Origin: Anaerolineae bacterium
GTDB lineage: Bacteria; Chloroflexota; Anaerolineae; SSC4; Amarolineaceae
Reading direction: 5' to 3'
Assembly: GCA_013693795.1 (NCBI GenBank)
Contig: CP059258.1
Coordinates: 4,641,142-4,646,809, forward strand
DNA length: 5,668 bases
Both the position numbers and the translations under genes were made by a program. Of the stretch, positions 5,024-5,668 are shown one piece after another (the first letter of the stretch is position 1; the number at the start of each line of letters is the position of its first letter). The notes beneath the pieces were generated by a model. The model was not told the origin of the DNA. It did not search any database and saw nothing but the letters and a program-made list of their open reading frames with translations.

Positions 5024-5668
5024 ATGCTAACACCTGAGTTCGTCATCGGTCGCCAGGCCGAGGTCGCGTTGTTCGATGACCTGCTGGCCGGCCGCACTCC
5101 GTATCGTCTGTTGGAGATCTATGGCCCCGGCGGCATCGGCAAGACCGTGGTGGGCGGCAAACTGCTGAGCCATGCCCAGGCACGCGGCATCCCGGTGGCG
5201 GCCGTGGACGGCATCCAGCCCGATCTGACGCCCGACCGCATCCTCGGCCTGTTCATGGATGGACTGACCGCGGCTCCGGCCGGTGGGAAGCTGGCAGACG
5301 GGCTGCGCGACTTCGACCGCCAGCTCCGCGACTACCTGATCGTCAACGAAGTGCTACAGCAAGGCGGCGGGATCACGGCGCTCTTCGACGTCGTGGGCAG
5401 CGTCAAAGACCCGGTCGGCCTGGGCAGTATCCTGGGCGGTCTGGGGAGCGCAGTCACCGAGGCGGTCAAGCGCACGGTCAGCAACCGCTTCGCCCTGGAG
5501 CGCTACCTGCGCGGGCCGAACGCGCTGACGAGCAGCTTCATGGATGGGCTGGCCGCTGGCCTGGCCGAGTTGCGCCGACCGGTCGCGCTGCTGCTCGACA
5601 CCTACGAGGAGATGGAGGGGTTGGACGACTGGGTTTGCCGGACGCTGGTTCCCGGCCTGCCGCCCGCG
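5024..5668 (+). CDS. STAND-class P-loop NTPase, N-terminal 215 residues (3' truncated by window end)
   Basis: An ATP-binding switch protein of the STAND superfamily, expected in the cytosol. Frame 2 is open from ATG 5024 to the window end with no break. Motifs in order: IGRQAE at residues 8-13 (the hhGRxxE motif that opens STAND modules), Walker A GPGGIGKT at 34-41 after a hydrophobic strand (LLEIY), and Walker B VALLLD at 187-192 followed by TYEEME, where Asp192 would coordinate Mg2+ and the Glu residues are candidate catalytic residues. Residues 114-142 are Gly-rich with a run GLGSILGGLGSA, and the Walker A to B distance of about 150 residues is long. Family members are usually 700-1200 aa, with a winged helix and C-terminal sensor repeats, so most of the protein lies outside the window. 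The NTPase starts directly at residue 1, with no N-terminal effector domain. Activity is inferred from motifs; the ligand and the signal are unknown. Confidence 0.85.
   Translation, partial: MLTPEFVIGRQAEVALFDDLLAGRTPYRLLEIYGPGGIGKTVVGGKLLSHAQARGIPVAAVDGIQPDLTPDRILGLFMDGLTAAPAGGKLADGLRDFDRQLRDYLIVNEVLQQGGGITALFDVVGSVKDPVGLGSILGGLGSAVTEAVKRTVSNRFALERYLRGPNALTSSFMDGLAAGLAELRRPVALLLDTYEEMEGLDDWVCRTLVPGLPPA

Overview
The window is GC-rich and coded entirely on the + strand. It looks like the middle of one operon of signalling or sensor proteins. Every gene is either a long tetratricopeptide-repeat (TPR) protein of the 40-residue 'LGNLGxxYxxLGDxxRAIxxYxxAL' type or a piece of a STAND-class P-loop NTPase. 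This combination, and this style of TPR, is common in large-genome filamentous bacteria such as Chloroflexota, and is also found in Cyanobacteria and Actinomycetota. A Chloroflexota-like source is an inference from protein style only; no rRNA, tRNA or marker gene is present.

Layout: (A) 1-66 is the C-terminal tail of a protein whose last residues (YWMHALLADYA) look like the end of the winged-helix part of a STAND NTPase. (B) 71-1486 is a TPR protein, about 475 aa once repaired, with nine TPR anchors. (C) 1520-3285 is a second TPR protein, about 589 aa once repaired, with thirteen anchors. It shares the start and a 92-codon N-terminal module with B, in exact register. (D) 3285-4998 is a third TPR protein, about 573 aa once repaired, with ten anchors. 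Its start overlaps the stop of C as TGATG. (E) 5024-5668 is the N-terminal 215 codons of a STAND P-loop NTPase (GRxxE motif, Walker A GPGGIGKT, Walker B LLLD), cut by the window end. Intergenic gaps are 4, 33, -1 and 25 nt. No promoter or terminator is visible, and no stretch over 300 bases lacks a gene.

The striking feature is that B, C and D are not open reading frames as written. Following the TPR consensus, the reading frame breaks 17 times. The TPRs repeat every 120 nt, so the array works as a ruler: the spacing between successive anchor codons falls short by exactly 1, 2 or 4 nt wherever a frame break is seen and is 120 (twice 123) elsewhere. All breaks are therefore net losses of 1 or 2 bases, mostly in short G or C runs or in GC-type dinucleotides. 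Adding the lost bases back gives three ORFs that close in frame, apart from one internal TAG in C at 3118-3120. A deletion-only pattern points first to sequencing or consensus error in a long-read assembly and second to real gene decay. The coding annotation should be read with that in mind.

How the genes may work together (inference): STAND NTPases are ATP-driven switches that normally carry their TPR sensor on the same chain. Here several TPR-only proteins lie between two NTPase pieces, which suggests either split sensor subunits or, for A plus B, a single NTPase-TPR chain broken by one more small deletion near position 62.
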